Below, piece after piece: positions 24,190 through 34,300 of a stretch of 64,000 bases of DNA. The stretch lies in assembly GCF_032062135.1 (NCBI RefSeq), contig NC_092859.1:28392637-28456636 (forward strand). The letters are read 5' to 3'. The notes under the pieces are model-generated. The model did not search any database and was not told the DNA's origin. It saw only the letters and a list, made by a program, of their open reading frames with translations. The first letter of the stretch is position 1. Each line of letters starts with the position of its first letter. This stretch comes from Pyxicephalus adspersus. Its lineage: Eukaryota > Chordata > Amphibia > Anura > Pyxicephalidae. The position numbers and the translations under genes are program-made.

Positions 24190-26270
24190 TATTACAAGAA
24201 TTTTTTTTGGGCATTCTGATATTTTTCAGTCCTGACTTGGCACATGTGCAATCCTATTTTTTGGCTTTTTTAAGTCAACATCTGTGTGTGTTTTATTTAA
24301 CACCTGTACCCTGCATATATGCTAGGATGGCCGTTCCGTACCATTGCGGCCAACAGTAAGATTCAGATGTCAATGGATATGTACAGAGCAATAGCATAAC
24401 CAAATGCCAAAAGCATACATCATTTCCAGTGCAGTAATAGCACGTTCCCCACAAACAACAACCTTTTTTATTTTTTTTAGAAATAAAACTAATAATGCCA
24501 TAGTAACTTACAAAGCGGAACTGTACAATCGTACCAATAGAAACAAATCTACCATCTGGTATTACAACGATAAGATTTGTATTTCCAAGTGACTTTGTTG
24601 GTCATTATTGGTAAAACAATCTCTGAAACTAAAAGCCCAAATCAAACAGCTGACAATTACTCTATTTCCCATTTACAAAATATACCTAAAAGCCAACATA
24701 AACACAAATACAATAGACTGTATTTTCTACTATCATTTATACAGATGGTGCACAAGAATATAAACACACTTTGATGTGGAAACAGGGAAGAGAATAAAAG
24801 TTGAATAAAACAAGAAAGGCTTTCATCAAAGAAAACACAAAATAAATAAAGTCACAAAAACAATAATTAAAAGCCAAGATTTTGATGCACAAACTGTATG
24901 AGATAAACAAAGCACATACACGGTATCTGAATGGAAAGCAGACCCTTGTAATCTGTATACAAACACATATTAAATATAAAGCGGTCAGCCAGTGTCACAG
25001 TCCATGCCGGTGCTCCCTGTCACTGGCGAGTGTTAAAAAGTCATCCCACAGACCCCTCTTTGCCATTTTGGGACAGCCTTGTACATGTGTCCCCCTCCCA
25101 AACTCAGGAGCTGATTGCATTCTCATTCATACAGGCCAGGGTTCGGGACTATTTGTAATTACTGTAAGCGGTGAGAAGCCGGCGGAATTTTGGGAGTTAC
25201 TGAAGGGAACAAAGGTTTAACAAATCATGAGAAATATTTATAATATAAAAAACATGAAATCACAAGAAGCAGGTTATCAATAGCATTTAGATTCTAGTTA
25301 AGGTTTTGTCAATGTAGGCTAATAAAAAAAATTAATTTGTTGATATTGACAACAAAGGTTTCCAATTCTTTTCGTGCTGCGGGGGTAACAGCTGGTAAAC
25401 TTATTACTTGTGGAATTGTATGATAAGCCTAATTTTTGTAACACAGGTTGAAGCCACAAACAGGATGAATTGTGTGGGTTATAGAAGTCTGAACGACAAT
25501 CAAACTGAGGACAGGGGGCTGCAAAAAAAGCATAATGATTAGAGATGCGCAAACTGATCAGTAAATCTGGGGCCTCAGCGAAATCTATACAAATGCAAGA
25601 ATATATAAGGACCCCATTGCTTCTGCTCAGGATAACGCCAAGCTAAGGGATTGTAAGGAACTAAGACCCATGCAATCAATAGGCTCTATTTATAAAACAG
25701 AGAATTAGACATCTCCTTGTGGGAATCTTCCAGGTCCATGTGTTTAGAGGGCAGTAGTTGATGATAGATTTGCTGTTTAATAAAGCCTTTTAGGTCCTTA
25801 CTCTATTAGAAATGATTGATTGGTTTAGGTAGATCTTTGTGTTCTAGTTTTGGTGAACATTTGAGAAGGATTATTGTAAAATATTTGTGAGCTGTAGGAA
25901 GGAAGCGAATGTAAAGTATACCAAGGCAGAACCAACGTTCAGAAAGACATTTACAGGACCTTCAGTTGCTATGGATAGAGCTTTATCAAATGTTACTTTA
26001 TGTTTATGGATTGAATTTCCCCATTAGGATAATGTATATGGAAAGATGAGGTTAAGGACTGGGGGCAGCATATGGAAAGGACCTCAACATACACAAGTAA
26101 TATGAGAGGGGCTTGTACCCAGGGGTAACACAGAACTGTAAGAGGGGTGGAAAGTCTTTGGGAAAGATCAAGGAAGAGACTGAAGATGCTTATGACCAGG
26201 ATGAAGCATGGAGGAAAATGGAATGATCAGGGAGGGGAGGTCTAAGGACTCCAGAGGCTACCTATGATTA
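24190..26270. other. CNOT4 intron 1, unassigned stretch
   Basis: AT-rich intron sequence between a SINE fragment and the minisatellite next to the promoter. No gene or element was recognised. Confidence 0.6.
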
Positions 26271-26299
26271 CACAAGGCCAGCACAGAGACTGGGGGATG

Positions 26300-26960
26300 T
26301 CCATTATCAGGGAGACTGTTTATATTCAGCAGAGACCCCTGGATAGATTTTAGGCTCCCCTATTCAGTGTGTTGGACTTGTGAAATAATTAGGAGCTGCC
26401 AATGATCATGGAGAGGCCCAGATGGGAGACTGGAGGCTGCCCATGATTAGCAGAGTCCCTGGATAGGGTATAGGCTCCCCCTAATCAGTGTGTTGGGGTT
26501 GTGGAATAATTGGGAGATGTCTCTGATCAAGACTCAAGGCTGGCTGGGAGACTGGAGCTGATTATAACTAGCAGAGACCCCCAAATCAGTTTGTGAGACC
26601 TGTGGACAGATTGGGAGATTCCCATGACCATGATAGAGTCTGCATGGACACTACAAACCGTCCAAATCACAGGTATGGCCTGTGGACTGATTGGAGGCTG
26701 CCCATGATCAGCAGAGACTTCTGGATATGGTACAGGCTCCCCCCAGACAGGGTATAGGCTCCCCCCAGTGTGTTGGACTGGGGGAATAATTGGAATATGT
26801 CTATGATCAGGGTGAGGCCGGCTGGGAGACTGTCCATGATCAGCAGAGCCCCCTGGAAACATTAGAGGCTGCCCATAGTCAATGTGTGGGACCTGAGGAC
26901 AGACAGGGAGGCTGCCCATGATAGGTTCTGCAGGGACACTCCAAGCTGCCCATATTGCAG
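26300..26960. repeat. minisatellite beside the CNOT4 promoter
   Basis: Imperfect tandem units of about 120-145 bp share the words ATGATCAGCAGAGACCCCTGG, TATAGGCTCCCCC and AGTGTGTTGGACT. About five units are visible within 1 kb of CNOT4 exon 1. The open frames inside follow the repeat and are not genes. Confidence 0.75.
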
Positions 26961-27322
26961 GTAAGACCTGTGCACAGACTGGGGCTGCCCATGCTCAGGG
27001 ATGAAGGACTGCACATGTCAGAAGTGACAGAGAGCGGTGGGTTGGGTATGAGATAGGCGAGGCCAGCAGGGAGACCCGAGGCTGAGATAAGATTTATTTG
27101 AAATAGGAGAGGTGAGTGTGTACACCGGAGGCTATACAACATCAGGGTGAGGCCTGCAGGGCTCCCTATTAGAGTGAATGTGTTTGAGGTGGGTGAGGCC
27201 CTGTGTGAAGGCTTGGAGGCCGTGTATGGGATGGGTGAGGCCCGGGAGGTCGCATGTGATCTGTGCAGACCCCTCCGGCCTGTCCGGGCCCAGTGACAGC
27301 CGCCCCCCTCCTCTGCTCTTAC

Positions 27323-27420
27323 CCTCGCGCCGCTCTCTCTCCAGTGTTGGGCTGGTAATGGCGCGCGGCAGGGGGCGGACCGGCGGCTCCTCCTCCTTTC
27401 TGGCACTGTGTATTGGGGGG
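27323..27420 (-). other. CNOT4: CNOT4 non-coding exon 1 (5' UTR), approximate
   Basis: A strong minus-strand donor GCGAGG|GTAAGA sits at 27323/27322 inside the CpG island, and the sequence 5' of it on that strand is GC-rich, as expected for a first exon. It would splice over about 16.5 kb to the acceptor at 10816. The 5' end is a guess, as no TATA box is visible. Confidence 0.5.
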
Positions 27421-27596
27421 TCAGATAATTCTCCCTTTTAAACCGGCTAGGGCACGTTATGACACTCAGAGGTCTGCGGGGCTCGTCTGTTCTTGTGCTG
27501 GGGGATTCTTCACCACCAGACGGCCACAACCATCTTACATTGGAGGAGGGGGGGTGAGATACTCTGTTCTGGCAGCTGAGGGGAGGGGGCGAGCAT

Positions 27597-27606
27597 TGCG
27601 CAGGCG
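27597..27606. promoter_or_regulatory. NRF1-like site
   Basis: TGCGCAGGCG matches the core of the NRF1 palindrome TGCGCANGCG. It lies in the CpG island between the two divergent genes, a usual place for NRF1 at housekeeping promoters. Confidence 0.6.
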
Positions 27607-27650
27607 GGAGACGACCGGGAGGAAGAACGAGGCTGCAGCATGGCTGTCGG

Positions 27651-27672
27651 GGCATGACGGGAAATGTAGTCC
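27651..27672 (-). promoter_or_regulatory. ZNF143/THAP11-like motif 1
   Basis: Read on the minus strand this is GGACTACATTTCCCGTCATG, close to the known ACTACAATTCCCAGCATGC element. Confidence 0.65.
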
Positions 27673-27711
27673 AACTTAATGCGTTACTAAACACTAATCT
27701 ACGCATATCAG

Positions 27712-27736
27712 ACTATTATCCCGGAATGCCTTGCGC
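27712..27736 (+). promoter_or_regulatory. ZNF143/THAP11-like motif 2
   Basis: ACTATTATCCCGGAATGCC followed by TTGCGC matches the long form of the ZNF143/THAP11 element, including the 3' TGCG part. It overlaps the palindrome at 27723-27746. Confidence 0.6.
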
Positions 27737-27746
27737 GGGGCATTCC
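27723..27746. repeat. 24-bp palindrome
   Basis: GGAATGCC and GGCATTCC are perfect reverse complements separated by TTGCGCGG. It overlaps ZNF143-like motif 2. Confidence 0.8.
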
Positions 27747-27899
27747 AAACATCTTTGACAGTTTTTTTTTTTTTTTTTTAGCGAACCTTATTATAAACGG
27801 TCAGTTATTATTCTAATTATTCAAACGTTCTATTTAACGAACAATTGTAATATTATCAAACCCTCGTCAGTTCTAAATAAGGAAGCAAGGGTGCTCCCG

Positions 27900-27991
27900 A
27901 AGTGGCTGATGGGAAACATGGTGCACAGAGTGCTCGATAATATAGGATTAAGTGCAGATGGCACTACATTTCCCATCAGCCCTCGCCACTT
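27900..27991. repeat. inverted repeat in NUP205 upstream region
   Basis: The left arm AAGTGGCTGATGGGAAA (27900-27916) is reverse-repeated as TTTCCCATCAGC plus CCACTT (27969-27992), with a 5-bp insertion CCTCG. Confidence 0.75.
27963..27980 (+). promoter_or_regulatory. ZNF143-like motif 3
   Basis: ACTACATTTCCCATCAGC matches the ACTACAATTCCC core. It forms part of the right arm of the inverted repeat at 27900-27991; a weaker reverse copy (GATGGGAAACATGG) is in the left arm. Confidence 0.55.
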
Positions 27992-28180
27992 TGCCAAATA
28001 AATATTTAAAATCAACAAAAAATCAGATTTATTTTTGGACTTTACATTTTTATAATAAATGAAATGCAATACTAAACGCAGAACAGAGTTTTGGTAATAC
28101 GATATAACAGAGGTCTTGTCAGGCAATTGCGAGATCAGCCGCGAGGTCCTGTTACCTTGACGTTCAGTTTTAGATAGCTG

Positions 28181-28205
28181 AACTATTTAGCGCTGATAAA
28201 TAGTT
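28181..28205. repeat. hairpin upstream of NUP205
   Basis: Perfect 9-bp arms AACTATTTA and TAAATAGTT around a 7-bp spacer, about 160 bp before the NUP205 start codon. Confidence 0.7.
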
Positions 28206-28366
28206 TAGTTTTCGCTTTGGCCTTGATATCTTAGCTGTAAAAATAGACGAACAAAACGCATTTCATTTTATTTTAGGAATTGTTTATCAGCAAAGATTTT
28301 TTCAGGCATCTGCAAGGACAGCCCCATTCAAGCCGGCGGGTTCCGGTTGGGAGGTTTGGCACTAAG

Positions 28367-28394
28367 ATGGAGTCGCTGTTGGCGGTAAATTCAG
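28367..28394 (+). CDS. NUP205: NUP205 exon 1 coding part (residues 1-9)
   Basis: ATG GAG TCG begins MESLLAVNS and ends with one base before donor TCAG|GTAAAA. The 5' UTR lies upstream, with an ETS-like TTCCGGTT near 28340. AAGATGGAG around the start resembles a YY1 site. Intron 1 (28395-31084) holds a SINE, an interspersed repeat and a GT microsatellite. Confidence 0.9.
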
Positions 28395-31300
28395 GTAAAA
28401 ATGAAAGTTGTTATTGTGGGTGATTGGAAGTGAAGGAGAGCTGTTACCGGGGGCTAAGTGGTATAGGAATGGGGAATATAAAACGATTCGAGTGACTCCT
28501 GTGCTGGTGTCACACCCCTCTTCATAGAGTAACATGAGAGTCCATGCTTGTGCTGCAGAGTGGCCATGACTGCCAGGGACCTGCTGCATGTAAAGTTTTT
28601 TTATTTTGATTTTTTTTCCCAGCAGTCACAATATAAAAAGTGCATATTAAAGGACTGGTGCATTGAAAATTGGTTTTATTACATTTTTGTAGGGGTCACA
28701 TGGTCAGACAAAGAGAGACATGGGCAGACATAGACATGGGCTCTCTTTGCTTTAGCCGCATACACACATGCAATAATAGTCGTTGGAAAGGATCTAGCTT
28801 TAGGATGTTCGTAGCAACCTCTGAAGTCTCATTTCTTGTGTTTCATATAATACTAGACCCAACAAGGGTAATATAATACCATCCACACATTTGGCAGGAA
28901 GGGTCGCTGTGAAATCATGTAAATCAGCATTATAGTTTTATTATAGACTTATCTAGATTTGCCCCGACTCTCTGGAATGGTCTTCCTTGTACTATTCGGC
29001 TTGCTCTAACTTTCTGTTCATTTAAAAGAGCACCCAAAGCCCATTTTTTTCGAACTTGCTTACCTGTCTTCTTCTGTATTTTGAATAATATTAGTTGGCA
29101 TTCAGAATTTTGTAATATTATTAATAATAATAAACCGTATTAATATAGCGCCGACATATTATGCAGCACTCTACAAAGTCCATAGTCCTGTCACTAGCTG
29201 GCCCTTAAAGGAGCTTACAATCTAATGTCCCTACCATAGTCATATGTCAAGAATACGCTCTAAAGTCAATTTGGGGGAACCAATTAACATAACTGCATGT
29301 TCTTGGAATGTGGGAGGAAACTGGAGTACCAGGGGGAAACCCACACAAACACGGAGACAACCTGCAAACTCTATGTAGATAGTGTCTTGGCCGAGATTCA
29401 AACCTGGAACACAGCTCTGCAAAGGCCAGACTGCTAACCTCTGACCAACCGTCCCATTTATTTTTAGGGGCTGATCCTGCCTTGGCATCTAAAACACCCA
29501 GAATGGTACATAAATGTTCCCCTAGGAATGCTGCTGAAAATGAATGGTCACTATATTGCATGTAACGCTTCCCCCATTTATTCGATTGTTAGCTTTTTGG
29601 GGCAGGGTCCTCTCCTCCTCCAGTGTGTCACTATATCTGTCTGTCATTTGCAACCCCTATTTAATGAACAGCACTGTGTAATATGTTGGCGCTACAGAAT
29701 TTTTTTTAAGCTGGGTGGGAAGAAATTGTAGGTGGTTGGCAGCCCCTGTATTGTAATCCAACTCTTTAGTAACCAGCCAAAAACAGCCGGGTGGGCTGCG
29801 AGAACACTGCACTATATAAATACTGTTTTTTAATAATAGAAACATTACCACAATGCAGTAGTGTAAATGTGCTGTAAGGTACAGGAAAACCTCCTCTCTG
29901 TGTATTACGATGAGGGACATGGCCAATACTGTTCCATTCCAGACCAGAACACTGCGCAATGACAGCAGGAAGGGCATTTTCACTAATTGAAAGAAAAGTT
30001 TTTAGCAGATCAACTGACATTTCACTTTAAATAAGCTGAATGCATTGTAGAAAAATCAAAACAAAAGCCTGAGCCATGTCAGAGGGGGATCATAGCTCTC
30101 TGTGTGGAAGCAGTGGCCTCCCCGTAGAGCTCTGATATTGCCTTTCAAGTCACAGCTGAGGAGGGGCAGAATTTTCTAATAAAGCTGTAAATGGTTTCTG
30201 AAATAAAAAGATTACGAGTAAGATTTTGCACACTTTATACCCGATACATGTTTGTACCTGAAATCTGTTTAGTTTAATTTAACTGAAACTTCATTTGGGC
30301 TTTAACAGTTCATGATATTTGTGCACAAAGTACAGTTGGCTGTTTTTCCTTCACGTCAGCCTTATGATGTCACAGTGACAGTTGAAAAGCATTGTGATGT
30401 CATGTCCTCTGTATCTGAAGATTGATAATAGATAGGAGGGGGGGGGGGGATATTCCTGGGCAAGAAGTCTTCCAACATCCCAGACATAGAATGCGGCCCC
30501 TCCTCCCTTCTGCAATGTAGGAAATTGCAGAACTAAACCCAGGGGATACTCATCTGCCCCCATTCTATCGCAGGTACCCCCTTTTTCTACCTTCTTCTTT
30601 CACGTCTCATCTTGATTGGCTGGGCCAGGATGACGTGCATTTTCTGTTTTATATGTACAAGGTCTTCTATCTGTACCAACAAGTACATTGTGCATTGGCC
30701 TACCTGATTAAAACACATTGAATTGTTTGCCTGGTGTTCATTCCGAATAGTTATGTAATGGGTTGGTTGAACCTTATGGACGATAGGAGAGGGGATCGGC
30801 GAGTCTATCCTATTTCTGTTGTCTTGACAAGTGAGTTCTGTTTAATTAGGTGAAAAAAAAATGCAGCTTCTACATCTAATGACTGCTAAGCTACAATATA
30901 CCGGTATTACACTTTAAAGTGTGTGTGTGTGTGTGTGTGGGGGGGGCTGTTAAAGCCAGGTGAAAAGTGAAAGCAATTACTGTTTGTTGCAGCTAACTCT
31001 TTACATTTCCTGTACTCTTACTGAATCAGTTTGATAAATACGGTCTGTAGTAACTTGGTGACCTGTTAATCTTCCTTCTTGCAGTGGCCAGTTTATGGGG
31101 TCCATACAAAGACATCTGGCAAACAGTGGATAGTGCCTTGCTGAGGAGGCAGCCGGAAGCCATTCATGTCCTGGATATCTTGTTGAAGAAGTACAAACTT
31201 GATTTCATCTCCTTGTTTAAAAACCCGGTTTGTTTTTTTTTTTCTTAATTTATTTTTTTAGTAATTAAAATTTGTTGTTGACAACATTAACCCATAAGAT

Positions 31301-34300
31301 AATAAATTTAGCTTTACCATAAAACATTCCTTTCTTCTGTTGTGTAAGCTTTAAAATAGGCAATTAGAGCAGAACTATTTAAGTGCGTGCAAAATGGGAA
31401 GGTTTCACTTTTCTATAGTGAGAGGATTAGTCCCAAAGAAATTTAACTCTCACCATCACTTTTAGACTTACAAGTCTCTTTTAAAATATTTAATATACAC
31501 TAGAAGCTCTAGGCAAGGGATGCCTATTATATCAGATAGATTATTAGGAGAGAACCTGGGTGATTCAGCAAACCCGCAAAGGATTAGTTGGCAAAAATTT
31601 TCAAACCTGGACCAGATCCATTCCAGGTTTGTTTCCTTGATCAGCAAGGTTCTCCCATATTAGTCTATTTTCTCCAGTCTTAGGCTACGTACATGTTTAT
31701 TGGTTCTTGTCCGATAATTGGCTCAGGGCAGATATCGGACGAGAATCTTGCGTGTCTACAGTGCAATTTGTCAATTCCCTGAACAACCATTTCCGCAGAT
31801 CCATGGACGACGAAAGATCGTAATGCAATGGAAGGGGAGCATGCGCAGCGGGGTGCTGCTTCGTCGTTCTCCCCCTCCCCTGTCCATAGAGCAGTACGGT
31901 GCTGTATGTACAGTGCTTGTTCGTGCATCATGCAGTTGTTTGTCTTTGGAAAGGATTGTTAAAAATCCTTTCCAACGACAAATTTTGCACATGTGTAAGT
32001 AGCCTTAGAGAGCTTTAATAAATCTGCCCCATTGTGTTGCAGTAAAGTGAGCAATGTCCGAGAGTATTAGGTCTGAATGGATCCTGGAAGTAAACATACT
32101 GAAAACTGGCAGTTGGCACATACACATGAAGTATTCGTGTGCAATATTGCATGTCTGCCTAATTAAATACATTTTAGTTTTAAACCTTGTAAAGGATCAA
32201 AATTTTTGTTTATTCTGTTTCGTTCCTCCCAGACTTCTGCCACATTGCAAAACCAGGCAGGTGGCTCCACATATTTCCGGTTCAGAGGTTGCAGCTTCCT
32301 TTGTCACTTGCTTGGTCCTTGGACAGAAGTTAGGATGCTTTATTCTTTGGCTTCCAAGCTGTACAGAGTGACACTGCAAGCTAAAACCTTGTTGAAATAT
32401 TAATTATATTAATCCACTGCCTGGCTGTGCATTGTGAATGAGCTAAAACTTTAATTGTATATGTAAATGGTACAGCGCTGCATAATATGTTGGCGCTATA
32501 TAAATCCTGTATAATAATAATAATATGTACCTGTTTAGTTCAGAATTCTGATTTTCATTTTTTTGTTTTTTTTCCGCCAGCCAAAGAGCCCCCAACAGCA
32601 TGAAAAAATACAAAAAGCCAGCACAGAGGGGGTGGCCATTAAAGGCCGTCAGGGCACTCAGCTCCTCCCAGAGTCACTCATCAAGGAGGCCTTCATCCTT
32701 AGCGACTTGTTCAATATCGGCGAAGTCGCAGCCGTGGAGCTTCTTCTTGCTGGTGTGTGATCTCTTTAATTTCTTATATGTTATATGGGAATTTCATGAA
32801 CAATACAAACAAGCCAAATGTGTCATACCATCATTTATACAATATGGACACATTATGCAATTTACACATATTGGAGCTGTTAAAAACTCCAAGATGATTA
32901 TATGATGCTGGTGCACAGTCCTATTCCCAATATATATTTTTGGAGCCCCTCCAAAGATGGTGGGGTGATCACATACACACAAAGTTGTACAGCATTTCAC
33001 CCACAGACTTCATTTTCTTGCTGCAGACCTTGCTAATGCAGTGGACAAAGTACCAAATTCATATATTTAAGATGAAGTTCCATCATTTTTTATTTACATT
33101 ATAGAGTTTGTCTTTTAGCCAGTGGTTGTGAAAGTAGATGATAGGCTGTTCACATATAATCAGACTACTATTTGAATCAATGCATGCAGAACTAATACAC
33201 ATATCTTTGTGAACCTTGTGATTTTTCTTATTTTTTTAAATCTAAAATTGTTTATCTGAACTCCTATCTTCTGTTCATGCTACTTGTTTTGTGCCTTAAT
33301 CTACATAAGTACTACCAACCCCTCACTGTTCACTTTATTCACTCTTCGCTCCTGTTTTATAAAGGGGCAAATGTACCAAGGCAGATTGACCACATTTATT
33401 CTGCAAACGCATTATGGTTTTCATAGACAGTTGCTTATACGAAGCTAATAAAAACTTACATGTGTTTAGGAGAACACCAACAGCCTCACTTTCCTGGTCT
33501 GACCCGTGGACTGGTCGCTGTTCTTTTATACTGGGATGGGAAGAGATGTATCGCCAATTCTTTAAGAACGCTAATCCAGTCCCGGAAAGGAAGAACATTT
33601 ACACTGGATCTCAGGTACTTTTACTTGTATTTTAAAGAACTCATTTTGTTAATAAACCTTTTCATAATAGTTTTTATTGTTTATATAGTACAGTGATCTC
33701 CCCTGCCTCTTTTAGCCAGGTGCACCACCCGGCACTTTTTAGTAACCACCTGACTGATTTTGGGTTGTTGCTAAACAATTGGGCCACAATACAAAGCTCC
33801 TACCCACCTAGAATTTCTTCCCAACCGGCTTAAAAAAATGCTTGGGTTGAAAACTGTAGTAGCTACTTGTGTGTTTCTTGTGTACATAACAGGAATGTGG
33901 TTATTTATATATGGATGATCTAAGTCAAGGGTGCCCACAGTTTTTTGGCTTGCGAGCTACTTTTAAAATGACCAAGTCAAAATGACCTACCAACAAAAAA
34001 ATTTCCATACATATATTTTATATATATATATATTGAATGACATTGAATAGCAGAACATTGCACAGACATTGCACTACAAGACTATAGGGACAGGAAAGCT
34101 ACAGCTCACCTGTCATAGGAGAATAACGTGCTGCACAAGAAAGAACTGCTAATCTGTACAAAGGTATCTTTGTGCCCTCTCTGCCTCCCTCCCCACTGTT
34201 ACACAGGCCTTCTAGTGTTGTCTGACGAAAGACATCCCCAGCATCCCCACAGACATACAACAGGGCTGCTGGTAAACAGCAGGGAGGGGTAAGGCAGGGC

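Larger units (their letters stand above)
27170..27990. promoter_or_regulatory. divergent CNOT4/NUP205 promoter region with CpG island
   Basis: This GC- and CpG-rich tract, dense to about 27,720, lies between CNOT4 exon 1 and the NUP205 start codon. Visible sites are a GC box GGGGGCGGAC near 27371, an NRF1-like TGCGCAGGCG at 27597-27606, and ZNF143/THAP11-like motifs at 27651-27672, 27712-27736 and 27963-27980. No TATA box is seen. It probably drives both genes, but no transcription start can be fixed from sequence alone. Confidence 0.75.

Noticed and set aside
26527..26919. 130-codon minus-strand open frame with repeated GQPP-like words
   Set aside because: It only reads through the tandem repeat units; the periodic peptide reflects the minisatellite.
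26879..27706. 275-codon open frame on the minus strand over the CpG island
   Set aside because: It spans the promoter, CNOT4 exon 1 and part of the minisatellite. It is rich in Pro, Ser and Arg as GC-rich DNA gives by chance, and shows no known domain.
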